DNA from: Actinokineospora terrae
GTDB lineage: Bacteria; Actinomycetota; Actinomycetes; Mycobacteriales; Pseudonocardiaceae
Direction: 5' to 3'
Assembly (NCBI RefSeq): GCF_900111175.1
Contig: NZ_FOGI01000008.1
Coordinates: 248,001-312,000 of the forward strand
Length of the DNA stretch: 64,000 nucleotides
The stretch's first letter is position 1, and the number at the start of each line of letters is the position of its first letter. The translations under genes and the position numbers were made by a program. Below the pieces are notes generated by a model. The model was not told where the DNA came from and made no database searches. It worked only from the letters and a program-made list of their open reading frames with translations. Positions 25,066-34,072 of this stretch are shown piece by piece.

Positions 25066-25722
25066 ATGGCGACCAGACGGGAACGGCTCAGGGAGCAGAC
25101 GTCGGCCGAGATCAAGGCGGCGGCGTTGGCGCACCTGCGGGAGGGCGGCGGCGCGGCGCTGTCGTTGCGCGCGGTGGCGGTGTCGATCGGGATGAGCCCG
25201 GCGGGCCTGTACCGCTACTACCCGAACCGGGACGCGCTGCTGACCGAGCTGATCACCGACGGGTTCGCGGCGCTGGCGCACGAGGTGGCACGGGCCAGGG
25301 ACGCGGCGGAGGGTGACGCCTTCGTGGCGGCGGCCCTGGCGTACCGGGAGTGGGCCCTGGCCCACCCGCACGAGTTCGCGCTCCTGTACGGAACGCCGAT
25401 CCCGGACTACCAGGCCCCCGAGTCCGGCCCGACGTCGCACGCGAGCCGAGACGTGGGCGCCGCGTTCGTGCCGCCGATCGTCGCCGCGTGGCACCGCGGC
25501 ACCCTCAAGCGCCAAGAGGTCACGCCCGCGCTGAACACTTTCGCCGCCGCGGTAGACCTACCTCCGGACGCGGCAGCGGTCGCGTTCACTGCCTGGACCG
25601 CGATCCACGGCCAGGTAGTCCTAGAGACCTTCGGCCACCTCGCGTGGCTCGGTGAAGACCCCGCCCCTCTAGCCGAGTCCCGCTTCCACGCCCTATCCGA
25701 GGATCTGGGAATCGCGCCCTAA
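25066..25722 (+). CDS. TetR-family regulator with WHG-type ligand domain
   Basis: 218 residues from ATG 25066. The N-terminal helix-turn-helix is LSLRAVAVSIGMSPAGLYRYYP. The C-terminal domain has the AFTAWTAIHGQVVLETFGHL signature of the TetR C-terminal WHG group. It is divergent from the DUF4386 membrane gene, with shared operator-like repeats between them, so autoregulation and control of that gene are likely. Its stop overlaps the convergent hemH stop (25719-25722). The ligand is unknown. Confidence 0.85.
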   Translation: MATRRERLREQTSAEIKAAALAHLREGGGAALSLRAVAVSIGMSPAGLYRYYPNRDALLTELITDGFAALAHEVARARDAAEGDAFVAAALAYREWALAHPHEFALLYGTPIPDYQAPESGPTSHASRDVGAAFVPPIVAAWHRGTLKRQEVTPALNTFAAAVDLPPDAAAVAFTAWTAIHGQVVLETFGHLAWLGEDPAPLAESRFHALSEDLGIAP

Positions 25723-26750
25723 GGGCGTGCGGGACGCTTCGCGGGTTCGCAGCAAAGAAGGGCGCAAAGAGTTCCGTTGAGGGTGCAGCCCGCGCTCGGG
25801 AATGCGGACAGTTTGGCGGGTTCGGCCTCGGCCAGGTGTTCCTGGACGAGCGACACCACCATCTCCGCGAACCGGGGATCGGCGTTGGGCGTGGCCGCGC
25901 GGGCGAACGGGATGCCCAGGGCGGCGGCTTTCTCGGCGGCCTCGGTGTCGAGGTCCCAGACGACTTCCAGGTGGTCGCTGACGAACCCGATAGGGCTCAC
26001 GACGATGCCCGGGGCGGCGTGCAGGGTGTCGATGTGGTCGAGGATGTCGGGCGAGAGCCAGGGGATCCGCGGCGGCCCGGAGCGGGACTGCCAGACGACG
26101 TCGAACGAGTCCACCCCCACGGCCTCGGCGACGAGCCGGGCGGCCTCGGCGATCTGGCGCGAGTAGCGGTGGCCGCCCTCGCCGGGGGGACCGGAGGCGC
26201 GGTCGGCGGACTCCGGGACCGAGTGGGCGGTGAAGACCAGGCGACTGCCAGGCGGGACCTGGGCCCGGGCTTCCCGCACGGCGTCGGCCACGGCGGCGAT
26301 GAACAGCGGGTGGTCGAAGAACTGGCGGAGTTTCACCAGGTCCGGGGCGCCCTCGCCGACCGACGCACGCGCCCGGGCGATGTCCTCGTGGTACTGCCTG
26401 CACGCCGAGTACCCGCCGTACGCGCTGGTCGGGAACACGAGCGCCCGCCGCACGCCGTCGGCCGCCATCGTGGCGAGGGTGTCCTCGACCATCGGGTGCC
26501 AGTTGCGGTTGCCGAAGTACACCGGCAGGTCGAGGCCGCGCCTGGCCAACTCGGCCCGCACGGCGGTGATGGCCTCCTGGTTGAGCCGGTTGATCGGCGA
26601 CACCCCACCGAAGTGCTGGTAGTGCGCCTCGACCTCGTCCAACCGCTCCGGCGGCACACCCCGACCCCGGGTGACGTTCTCCAGGAACGGCCGGACCTCG
26701 GCGGGCCCCTCAGGCCCGCCGAAGGACAGCCACAGCAGCGCGTCGACCAT
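25719..26750 (-). CDS. hemH: Ferrochelatase (actinobacterial coproporphyrin type)
   Basis: A 343-residue enzyme inserting Fe2+ into (copro)porphyrin. It starts MVDALLWLSFGGPEGPAEV at ATG 26750, which shares its first base region with the fabI stop (TGATG). It has FTAHSVPESADRASG (the metal-binding histidine), IGFVSDHLEVVWDLD (the SDH.E..wD signature) and PTSAYGGYSACRQY. Four cysteine positions (the one in YSACRQY and the C-terminal AGCTLNGTLCALLCC) fit the [2Fe-2S] cluster known in actinobacterial ferrochelatases. It is the last gene of fabG-fabI-hemH, the same order as fabG1-inhA-hemZ of mycobacteria. Confidence 0.93.
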   Translation of the reverse strand: MVDALLWLSFGGPEGPAEVRPFLENVTRGRGVPPERLDEVEAHYQHFGGVSPINRLNQEAITAVRAELARRGLDLPVYFGNRNWHPMVEDTLATMAADGVRRALVFPTSAYGGYSACRQYHEDIARARASVGEGAPDLVKLRQFFDHPLFIAAVADAVREARAQVPPGSRLVFTAHSVPESADRASGPPGEGGHRYSRQIAEAARLVAEAVGVDSFDVVWQSRSGPPRIPWLSPDILDHIDTLHAAPGIVVSPIGFVSDHLEVVWDLDTEAAEKAAALGIPFARAATPNADPRFAEMVVSLVQEHLAEAEPAKLSAFPSAGCTLNGTLCALLCCEPAKRPARP

Positions 26751-27517
26751 CACATGCCCAGGGCGTGAACGCCCCCGTCGACCCACACCATGGACCCGGT
26801 CGTGGCAGGCAGCCAGTCCGAGAGCAGGGCGCAGACCGACTTGGCGACCGGCGTGGCGTCGTTGACGTCCCAGCCGAGCGGGGCGCGGTCGGCCCAGCCC
26901 GCCTCGAGGTCGGCGAAGCCGGGGATGGACTTGGCGGCCATGGTGCGCACCGGACCGGCGGCGACCAGGTTGACCCGCACGCCCCTGGGGCCCAGCTCGC
27001 GGGCCAGGTAGCGGTTGGTGGACTCGAACGCGGCCTTCGCCACGCCCATCCAGTTGTACGCGGGCCAGGCGACCCTGGCGTCGAAGTCGAGGCCGACGAT
27101 GGAGGACCCCTCGGCCAGCAGCGGCAGCGCGGCCACCGACAGCGACTTCAGCGAGAACGCCGAGACCTCCAGCGCCACCGACACGTCCTGCCACGGGGCG
27201 TCCAGGAACGGCTCGCCGAGGCAGCTCTTGGGGGCGAACCCGATGGCGTGCACCAGGCCGTCGAGGCCGTCGACGTGCTCGCGGACGCGGTCGGCGAGGG
27301 TGTCGAGGTGCTCGAGGTTCTGCACGTCCAGCTCGACCACCGGCGCGGGCTGGGGCAGCCGCTTGGCGATCCGCTCGACCAGGCTGAGCCTGCCGAAGCC
27401 GGTCAGCACGACCTGCGCGCCCTGCTCCTGGGCTGCCTTGGCGACGTGGAAGGCGATGGAGGCGTCGGTGATGACGCCGGTGATCAGCAGCCGCTTGCCC
27501 TCGAGCAGTCCGGTCAT
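26750..27517 (-). CDS. fabI: NADH-dependent enoyl-ACP reductase (FabI/InhA)
   Basis: A 255-residue Rossmann reductase of fatty-acid elongation. It shows LLITGVITDASIAFHVAK (NADH site) and AYNWMGVAKAAFES (catalytic Tyr and Lys), and ends CALLSDWLPATTGSMVWVDG, extremely close to InhA. At the position of InhA Ser94 it reads HAIGFAP (Ala). The substrate-binding loop between PVRT and GWADRAP is about ten residues shorter than my recollection of InhA, as expected for a species without mycolic acids. It lies 39 nt downstream of fabG and overlaps hemH by one base. Confidence 0.93.
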   Translation of the reverse strand: MTGLLEGKRLLITGVITDASIAFHVAKAAQEQGAQVVLTGFGRLSLVERIAKRLPQPAPVVELDVQNLEHLDTLADRVREHVDGLDGLVHAIGFAPKSCLGEPFLDAPWQDVSVALEVSAFSLKSLSVAALPLLAEGSSIVGLDFDARVAWPAYNWMGVAKAAFESTNRYLARELGPRGVRVNLVAAGPVRTMAAKSIPGFADLEAGWADRAPLGWDVNDATPVAKSVCALLSDWLPATTGSMVWVDGGVHALGM

Positions 27518-27556
27518 GGCTAGGCAGGGTCCTTCCGGGGAGAGATCAGGGGGTGG

Positions 27557-28276
27557 TCAGTGGCCCATGCCGAGGCCGCCGTCGACCGGCAGCACGGCGC
27601 CGGTGATGTACCCGGCGGCGTCGGAGGTGAGGAAGGTGACCGCGGCGGCGACCTCCTCGGGGGTGGCGTAGCGGCCGGAGGGGATGGTCGCGAGGATCTG
27701 CTGCTTGCGCTCCTCGGTGAGCGCGTCGGTCATGTCGGTGGCGACGAAACCGGGGGCGACGACGTTCGCGGTGATGTCGCGCGACCCGAGCTCGCGGGCG
27801 ATCGAGCGCGCCATGCCGACCAGGGCGGCCTTGCTGGCGGCGTAGTTGACCTGCCCGGGCGAGCCCATCAGGCCGACGACGGAGGAGATGTAGACGATGC
27901 GGCCGAAGCGCGCCTTGAGCATGCCGCGGGTGGCGCGCTTGGTGACCCGCCAGGCGCCGGTGAGGTTGGCGTCGATGACGCGGGTGAACTGGTCCTCCGA
28001 CATGCGCATCAGCAGCGTGTCGTCGGTGATGCCCGCGTTGGCGATGAGCACCTCGACCGGCCCGTGCGCGTTCTCCACCTCGGTGAACGCGGCGTCGACG
28101 GCGGCGGAGTCGGTGACGTCGCACTGGACGCCGAGCAGCCCGTCCGGCGCGCCGGAGCCGCGGTGGGTGACGGCGACCTTGTCGCCCCGCTCCTGGTAGG
28201 CGCGCGCGATGGCCAACCCGATGCCCCGGTTGCCGCCCGTGACCAGTACCGACCGTCCCATTGCCATCCCATCCAC
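27557..28276 (-). CDS. fabG: 3-oxoacyl-ACP reductase (FabG)
   Basis: A 239-residue short-chain dehydrogenase: TGGNRGIGLAIARAY (NADPH site), NAGITDD, ISSVVGLMGSPGQVNYAASK (Ser, Tyr, Lys catalytic residues) and a C-terminus ending LPVDGGLGMGH as in MabA. It reduces beta-ketoacyl-ACP in type II fatty-acid synthesis, one step before FabI. Three Met codons (28276, 28267, 28261) compete for the start and none has a clear ribosome-binding site; I list the longest. It is the first gene of the operon, and the promoter should lie within the 289 nt shared with the divergent DUF2461 gene. Confidence 0.93.
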   Translation of the reverse strand: MDGMAMGRSVLVTGGNRGIGLAIARAYQERGDKVAVTHRGSGAPDGLLGVQCDVTDSAAVDAAFTEVENAHGPVEVLIANAGITDDTLLMRMSEDQFTRVIDANLTGAWRVTKRATRGMLKARFGRIVYISSVVGLMGSPGQVNYAASKAALVGMARSIARELGSRDITANVVAPGFVATDMTDALTEERKQQILATIPSGRYATPEEVAAAVTFLTSDAAGYITGAVLPVDGGLGMGH

Positions 28277-28565
28277 CCGGCGACCACGTCCGCACGGAGG
28301 CTATCGGGCGGCGCCGACCCGGGGGCGGACCGGGGCGGACCGGCGGGTGAACGCGGCGTGAGCCAGGACACAGGAATGCGCGGGTCGGCTGTCCTGGCTC
28401 ATTCGGGGGAACGGTCGCGGGCCATTTCCGGGGGCCCGGATCCGTTGTTCATCGAGGGAGTCGGCGCGGGTACCTCGGACGGCCGAAAGCGCGCGGGGAA
28501 ATCGGCACCGTGCGTATTCGGTCGGCCACACTTTCGTGGCTGGGCAACACGCATAGAATTGGCGT

Positions 28566-29198
28566 ATGCCCCGACGGTTCACCGGGTGGCCGGTACAGGC
28601 ACTCGACGTGTTGCTCAAGCTGGAGGGCGTTCCCACGACCGAGGTGCGCGAGGACAACCGCGCGGATCGGGAGCGGCTGGTGCGCGCGCCGATGGTGGAC
28701 CTGCTCTCGGACCTCGCCGACGCCGACCCGCGGTACGCCGATTTCTCGGTGTGGCACTTCGCCAAGGACCCGTTCTGGTGGCAGCACCAGGGCGCGGTGG
28801 TGCGGCTGGCGCGCAACGTGGAGATAGGCCTGCGCTTCGACCTCGACGGCCTGCACGTCAAAGGCGCCTGGCACTACCCGGACCCCGGCCAGGTCCGCCG
28901 ATTCCGCGCCGCCGTCGCCGAAGACTCCACGGGCGCGGAACTCGTCGAGATCCTGGCAGCGTTACCGGATCAGTTCGAGGTGACCGGCGACGTCATGAAA
29001 CGCGGCCCCCGCGACTACCCACCAGACCACCCCCGCGCAGACCTCTTGCGCTACCGCTCCCTGGTAGCCACGCGCCCCGTATGGCCCGACGACGCCATCC
29101 ACACGGCGGCCGCCGTCGACCAAGTCCTTGCGGTAGCCCAAGAACTCGACGCCCTGTTGTCCTGGCTCGTACGGCACGTCCCCCTCCCCCAGCCCTGA
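28566..29198 (+). CDS. DUF2461-family protein
   Basis: 210 residues from ATG 28566 (MPRRFTGWPVQALDVLLKLE). The order of motifs, VREDNRADRERLVRAPMVDL, then ADFSVWHFAKDPFWWQ, then GLRFDLDGLHVKGAWHYPDP, and DVMKRGPRDYPPDHPRADLLRY, matches the DUF2461/TIGR02453 family. The family is soluble and uncharacterised. It is convergent with the VWA gene (33-nt gap). It occupies the position of a differently oriented gene (Rv1482c) in the mycobacterial locus. Confidence 0.75.
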   Translation: MPRRFTGWPVQALDVLLKLEGVPTTEVREDNRADRERLVRAPMVDLLSDLADADPRYADFSVWHFAKDPFWWQHQGAVVRLARNVEIGLRFDLDGLHVKGAWHYPDPGQVRRFRAAVAEDSTGAELVEILAALPDQFEVTGDVMKRGPRDYPPDHPRADLLRYRSLVATRPVWPDDAIHTAAAVDQVLAVAQELDALLSWLVRHVPLPQP

Positions 29199-29231
29199 AA
29201 GCCGGTGAGGCGCTAGCCGCGAGTTGCCGGG

Positions 29232-30221
29232 TCAGGGCAGGCGTTGCGTGAGGGTGAGGGAGAGGGCGGCGGCGAGGAGGGCGGCGAGGGTGCCGAGGAT
29301 GAGCCAGGGGCGGCTGGCGTCGGCTTCCTTGATCTCGTAGCCGATCTGTTCGCCGAGGGTGTCGTAGACCTTGCGGAGTTGGTCGGCGGTGGCGGCCTTG
29401 TAGAAGTCGCCGCCCGAGAGGCTCGCGATCTCCTCCATGGCGCCGTCGTCGACGGCGACGGACTGGACGCGGCCCTCGATCTCGACGGTGCCGTCCGCGG
29501 TGCCGAAGGAGATGGTGGTGATGGGGATCTTGCGGTCGGCGGCGGCCTTGGCGGCGGTGAAGGAGCCGCGGGGGTCGTCCTCGTTCTCCGTGGGGATGGT
29601 CTGCTTGCCGTCCGACATCAGCACGATGCGCGCGGGCGGTGGTCCCTCGGGGCCGCCGACGACCTGGGAGAAGCCCTCGATCGATTGCAGGGCCGCGAAG
29701 ATTGCCTCGCCGGTGGCGGTGGACTGGGCGAGCTTGAGGTTGTCGATCGCCTTGGCCACACCGCCGCGGTCGGTGGTGGGGGCGACCAGGACGGTGGCGG
29801 TGCCCGCGAAGGTGATCAGCCCGAGGTTCACCCCCGGGGTCAGCCCCTGGGCGAACGACTTGGCCGCCACCTGGGCCGCCTTGAGCCGGGTCGGGGCGAC
29901 GTCGGTGGACTCCATCGACAGCGACACGTCGATCACCAGCATCACGGTGGCCCGGTTGCGCGGCACCCGCTGCTCGGCGGTCGGCCCGGCCATCGCGGTG
30001 GTCAGCAGCAGCAGCGCGAACACCAGCACGATCGCGGGCACGTGCCGCCACCGGCTCGGACCGGCCGAGGACACCCGCTCCAGCAGTTCCAGGTTCGTGA
30101 ACCGCAGGGTCCGCTTGCGCCGGGACCGTTGCACGAGCACGTAACCGGCGACGAGCGCGGCCACGGCGATCAGCAGTAAGAACCACAGCGGGGCGGAGAA
30201 GTTCCGCAGGCTCAGGGTCAC
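29232..30221 (-). CDS. VWA-domain membrane protein of the MoxR-DUF58 operon
   Basis: A 329-residue BatA-like protein from GTG 30221 (overlap GTGA with DUF58). It has two N-terminal helices (LWFLLLIAVAALVAGYVLV, VPAIVLVFALLLLTTAMA), then a VWA domain with MLVIDVSLSMES (MIDAS), STATGEAIF and VLMSDGKQT, and a C-terminal membrane helix (PWLILGTLAALLAAALSLTL). It corresponds to Rv1481 of M. tuberculosis. Together with MoxR and DUF58 it forms a membrane-linked remodelling module whose client is unknown; cell-envelope functions are suspected. Confidence 0.88.
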   Translation of the reverse strand: MTLSLRNFSAPLWFLLLIAVAALVAGYVLVQRSRRKRTLRFTNLELLERVSSAGPSRWRHVPAIVLVFALLLLTTAMAGPTAEQRVPRNRATVMLVIDVSLSMESTDVAPTRLKAAQVAAKSFAQGLTPGVNLGLITFAGTATVLVAPTTDRGGVAKAIDNLKLAQSTATGEAIFAALQSIEGFSQVVGGPEGPPPARIVLMSDGKQTIPTENEDDPRGSFTAAKAAADRKIPITTISFGTADGTVEIEGRVQSVAVDDGAMEEIASLSGGDFYKAATADQLRKVYDTLGEQIGYEIKEADASRPWLILGTLAALLAAALSLTLTQRLP

Positions 30222-31168
30222 GCGGCTCCTCCGGACCAACGGCGCTTGCGGGCGACGACGAACCGCACGGTGTCGGCGATCCAGTCGGAGTCGGTGCGCA
30301 GCACCAGGTGTCCGCTGCCCGCGCGCCGGATGCCCGCGGCCACGGCGGCCCGGTGCTCGGCGGCGGCGGCGGCGAACTCCTTGCGCAGCAACGGGGACGC
30401 GGTCACCTCGCGCTGGCGCCCGGTCTCCGGGTCGGCCAGCACGACGGTGCCCACGTCGGGCAGGTCGACGTCGCGCGGGTCCACGACCTCGACCGCGACG
30501 AGTTCGTGGCGCAGCGACAGCGCGCGCATCGGGCGCTGCCACTCGGTGGCGCCCAGGAAGTCCGAGATCACCACCGCCAGCCCCCGGCGCCGCGGCGGCC
30601 TGCGCAGCTGCTCGATCGCCTCGGCCAGGTCACCCCGCACGCCCTCGGACGCGCGCGGCGTCTCGGCGACCTTGCGCACCAGCCCCCTGGCGTGCGCGAG
30701 ACCACCGCGGGCGGGCACCCGGATCATCCGCTCGCCGGTGGAGATCAGCGCGCCGACGCGGTTGCCGCCGCCCCTGGTCAGGTGCGCGATCGCGGCCACG
30801 GCGGCGACGGCGAGATCGCGCTTCTCGCAGCCCGCGGTGCCGAAGTCGAGGCTGGCCGACAGGTCGACCACCAGCCACGTCTCCAGTTCGCGGTCGGCGA
30901 CGGTCTCCCGGATGTGCGGGACCGTGGTGCGCGCGGTGACCGCCCAGTCCATCCGGCGCACGTCGTCGCCGGGCTGGTAGGGCCGGGCCTCGCCGGGTTC
31001 GGAGCCGGGCCCGGGGACCAGGCCGAGGTGGTTGCCCTGCAGCAGGCCGTCGAGCCTGCGCCGGACGTCGATCTCCAGCAGCCGCAGCCCCGCCTCCATC
31101 CGGTCGCCGCGCAGCACCGGGGGGACCCAGCTGGGCCGTTCGCCGTCGGTGGAGCTGTGCCTGCTCAC
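30218..31168 (-). CDS. DUF58 protein of the MoxR operon
   Basis: 316 residues. It has the DUF58 signature GEARPYQPGDDVRRMDWAVT followed by the VWA-like TWLVVDLSASLDFG, and no membrane helix. The start at 31168 overlaps the moxR stop and its own stop overlaps the VWA gene start, so all three are translationally coupled. It is orthologous in position to Rv1480. Confidence 0.9.
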   Translation of the reverse strand: MSRHSSTDGERPSWVPPVLRGDRMEAGLRLLEIDVRRRLDGLLQGNHLGLVPGPGSEPGEARPYQPGDDVRRMDWAVTARTTVPHIRETVADRELETWLVVDLSASLDFGTAGCEKRDLAVAAVAAIAHLTRGGGNRVGALISTGERMIRVPARGGLAHARGLVRKVAETPRASEGVRGDLAEAIEQLRRPPRRRGLAVVISDFLGATEWQRPMRALSLRHELVAVEVVDPRDVDLPDVGTVVLADPETGRQREVTASPLLRKEFAAAAAEHRAAVAAGIRRAGSGHLVLRTDSDWIADTVRFVVARKRRWSGGAA

Positions 31169-32217
31169 GGCCTGCCGTTCACCCCGGCCGGGGTCGGGTG
31201 GCCGACGGCCTGCGGGCGCGCCGACACCTGCGGCAGCGGCACGGTCTGCAGGACGCGGGAGATCATGTGGTCGATGGGCACCCCGTCGGCGAGCGCGTCG
31301 TAGGACAGCACGAGCCGGTGGCGCAGCACGTCGGGCACCACGTCCACGACGTCCTGGGGCAGCACGTAGTCGCGGCCGCGGACCAGGGCGAGCGCGCGGG
31401 ACGCGGCGACGATGCCGAGGCTGGCGCGCGGCGAGGCGCCGTAGGCGATCCAGCCCGCGACGTCGGCGAGGCCGTGCTCGGCGGGGGTGCGGGTCGCGAG
31501 CACCAGCCGGACGGTGTAGTCGACCAGCGCGTGGTGGACGAAGACGTTGGCGGCCACCGACTGCAGGCGGCTGAGCTCCTCGGGGGTGAGCACCTGGCTC
31601 GGCTCCGGCGGGGTCACCCCCATCCGGTAGACGATCTCGCGCTCCTCCTCCACCGTCGGGTACTCGACGATGATCTTGAAGAGGAACCGGTCGCGCTGGG
31701 CCTCGGGCAGCGGGTAGACGCCCTCGTTCTCGATCGGGTTCTGGGTGGCCAGCACCAGGAACGGGGTGGGCATCGGGAAGGTCTTGCCGCCGATGGACAC
31801 GTGCCGCTCGGCCATCACCTCGAGCATCGCCGACTGCACCTTCGCGGGCGCGCGGTTGATCTCGTCGGCGAGCACGAAGTTGGCCACGACCGGGCCGAGT
31901 TCGACGTCGAAGCGCTCGCTGCCCTGCCGGTAGATGCGCGTGCCGAGGATGTCGGCAGGCACCAGGTCGGGGGTGAACTGGACGCGGGAGAACGACCCGC
32001 CGACGACCCTGGCGAAGGTCTCCACCGCGAGGGTCTTGGCCACGCCGGGCACGCCCTCGAGCAGCAGGTGCCCCTTGGCCAGCAGGCCGACCAGCATCCG
32101 CTCGACCAGGCGGTCCTGCCCGACGATCACCCGCTTGACCTCGAACACGGTGCGTTCGAGCAGCTGCGCGTCACGCGCGGGGGTCGTGGGCGCCTCGGCC
32201 TGCCCGGGGTCGGTCAC
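31165..32217 (-). CDS. moxR: MoxR-family AAA+ ATPase
   Basis: About 350 residues: LLEGVPGVAKTLAVETFARV (Walker A), NFVLADEINRAPAKVQSAML (Walker B), LVLATQNPIENEGVYPLPEA (sensor 1) and QRDRFLFK (arginine finger region), all near-invariant in MoxR. I start at GTG 32217 (VTDPGQAEAP), because the strong GAGGAGG at about 32224-32230 is optimally spaced for it; ATG 32223 abuts the ribosome-binding site. It is the first gene of moxR-DUF58-VWA and the counterpart of moxR1 (Rv1479). Confidence 0.92.
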   Translation of the reverse strand: MTDPGQAEAPTTPARDAQLLERTVFEVKRVIVGQDRLVERMLVGLLAKGHLLLEGVPGVAKTLAVETFARVVGGSFSRVQFTPDLVPADILGTRIYRQGSERFDVELGPVVANFVLADEINRAPAKVQSAMLEVMAERHVSIGGKTFPMPTPFLVLATQNPIENEGVYPLPEAQRDRFLFKIIVEYPTVEEEREIVYRMGVTPPEPSQVLTPEELSRLQSVAANVFVHHALVDYTVRLVLATRTPAEHGLADVAGWIAYGASPRASLGIVAASRALALVRGRDYVLPQDVVDVVPDVLRHRLVLSYDALADGVPIDHMISRVLQTVPLPQVSARPQAVGHPTPAGVNGRP

Positions 32218-32301
32218 CGGCATCCTCCTCGTGGATCTCACGACAGACCTCGCGGCCTACCGCGTACAGCCAACCGGACCACCGGTGTGAGCCCTGTGAA
32301 C

Positions 32302-32859
32302 TCACTCTGGGAACGGGGCCCCGGTACTGGGAACGTGATCGGCCAGGTCCCCCGGGTGATCCACGTCGCGTGCGCTGCCGTCGAGATCGGGGAGGCGGAC
32401 CGGCGCGAGTCCTGTGAGGACCTTACGCAGTGCTGCGTCGGCGAGCTTGGCGGGCATCGCCGCCCGGAGCCCGGCGGTCGGCCAGGCCCCGAGCAGCCAC
32501 TGGTCGCGCCCTCCGCGGTCGACTAGCACGGCGGGCGGCGTGGCACGGAGGCGGTCGACGGTGGCTTTCGTGAGCGCGGGCAGATCGGCCGCGAGCAGGA
32601 CGACGACCTCCGCGGTCACGAGGTCGAGCCCAGCAGCCAACCCCGCGACAGGTCCAGCGCCCGACTCCGCCTCACGGGTCCACCGAACCGGATGGACAGT
32701 CGCCCGCCGCGGCCCCACGACCACGACCTCATCGGCATGCACGACAGCACCAACCACCCGATCAAGCAACGAACGCCCCCCGACAACAAGCGCGACCTTG
32801 TCCACACCACCCATCCGGGTCGCCTTCCCCCCGGCCAAGACCACCGCCGCCCACCGCAC
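32302..32859 (-). CDS. MobA-like nucleotidyltransferase
   Basis: 185 residues with the nucleotide-binding start VVLAGGKATRMGGVDKVALV (LAGG-x4-RMGG-x-DK), then AGPVAGLAAGL and VVLLAADLPAL (metal-binding Asp). These are the motifs of molybdenum-cofactor guanylyltransferase and related NTP transferases. The gene is shorter and more Ala-rich than typical MobA, and no other molybdopterin genes are adjacent, so the acceptor is uncertain. Same strand as the following monooxygenase gene (10-nt gap). Confidence 0.75.
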   Translation of the reverse strand: MRWAAVVLAGGKATRMGGVDKVALVVGGRSLLDRVVGAVVHADEVVVVGPRRATVHPVRWTREAESGAGPVAGLAAGLDLVTAEVVVLLAADLPALTKATVDRLRATPPAVLVDRGGRDQWLLGAWPTAGLRAAMPAKLADAALRKVLTGLAPVRLPDLDGSARDVDHPGDLADHVPSTGAPFPE

Positions 32860-32869
32860 ACCGCCGAGC

Positions 32870-34072
32870 CTAGGCGCCGACCCGCTCGTCCCAGTTGATC
32901 GTGTGGGCGTGGATGTCGCCGAAGATGCGTTCGGGCGTGAAGAGGGTGCGGGTCAGCAGCGGGGTCAGCGCGCGGCTGACGGCCCTGGCGACCGGGCCTG
33001 CGGCCTTGGAGTTGTTGGTGCGGCGGGCGCCGGCGATGATCTTGTCGGTGCGGGGACGGCGCAGGTCCTCGTAGGCGGCGAACGCGCGTGGCAGGTCCGG
33101 GAGGTCGCGCAGGCACCTGGCCAGTTGGACGGCGCTCTCGGCGGTGATCGACACGCCCTGGCCGGAGCTGGGCGACGGGGCGTGCGCGGCGTCGCCGACG
33201 AGGACCATGCGGGCGCGGTGCCAGTGGCGGACCGAGGGCAGGATCTCCAGGGCGCCGGTGACCTGCAGGTCCCGCGCGCCGGCCAGCACCGACTCGGCCG
33301 GGTGGTCGCCCGCGTGGGCCTCGCGCAGGCGGCGCAGCCAGTCCTCGGTGGGCACCTCGCGGGCCTGAGCGGTCGACATCGCCCCCTGGTGCGGGAGGTT
33401 GCTGAACCACGCCGTGTCGCCGCCGGGTGTCCCCCAGTAGCCGAAGAAGGCGCGCTTGCCCTGCGCGAAGTGCATGACCTCGGGCCCGCCGATGCCCGGG
33501 ACCGGCGGACCCCAGCCGCCGATGCCGAGCAGGCCGACCGGCGACGGGCCGGGCGCGGACGGGTCGATCAGGGTCCGGACCGTGGAGCGGATGCCGTCCG
33601 CGCCGACCAACAGGTCCGCGGTGGCGGTGGTGCCGTCGGCGAATACGGCCGTGATCGAGTCCGGGCTCTCCCGCACGCTCACGAGCCGCTTGCCGTACAC
33701 GACCTCCGCGCCCAGCTCGACGGCCCGGTCGTGCAGCACCCGGTAGAGGTCCGACCGCCACATCGTGCGGCTGGCGGGCAGGCCGGGCAGCCCGTCGAAG
33801 GCGAAGACCCTCCTGCCCCGGAAGTCCTCCATCACCATCGTGGTGGTCGGCTGCCCCAGCGCGCCGACCTGCTGCCCCGCGCCGACCGCGGCGAACGCGT
33901 CGAGCCCGTTGGGGGCGACCATCAGCATCCCGCCGACCCCGTCCGCGGCCTCGGCGTGCGCCTCGAAGACCGTCACCGCCACCCCGGCCCGCCGCAGCGC
34001 CGCCGCCGTCACCGGCCCCGCGATACCGCCGCCGATGACCAGCGCTGTCCTCACTGCTCCGGTGCGCTCCAT
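32870..34072 (-). CDS. FAD-dependent monooxygenase (PHBH fold)
   Basis: 400 residues from ATG 34072 (MERTGAVRTALVIGGGIAGP). The FAD-binding GGGIAGPVTAAALRRAG, the DG motif LLVGADGIRSTVR and the second FAD motif VLVGDAAHAPSPSSGQGVSI are all intact, as in aromatic-ring hydroxylases and TetX-like enzymes. It overlaps the upstream padR gene by 22 nt, so the repressor and enzyme share an operon and the enzyme is probably induced by its substrate. The likely substrate is an aromatic or polyketide-like compound; it cannot be specified. Confidence 0.85.
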   Translation of the reverse strand: MERTGAVRTALVIGGGIAGPVTAAALRRAGVAVTVFEAHAEAADGVGGMLMVAPNGLDAFAAVGAGQQVGALGQPTTTMVMEDFRGRRVFAFDGLPGLPASRTMWRSDLYRVLHDRAVELGAEVVYGKRLVSVRESPDSITAVFADGTTATADLLVGADGIRSTVRTLIDPSAPGPSPVGLLGIGGWGPPVPGIGGPEVMHFAQGKRAFFGYWGTPGGDTAWFSNLPHQGAMSTAQAREVPTEDWLRRLREAHAGDHPAESVLAGARDLQVTGALEILPSVRHWHRARMVLVGDAAHAPSPSSGQGVSITAESAVQLARCLRDLPDLPRAFAAYEDLRRPRTDKIIAGARRTNNSKAAGPVARAVSRALTPLLTRTLFTPERIFGDIHAHTINWDERVGA

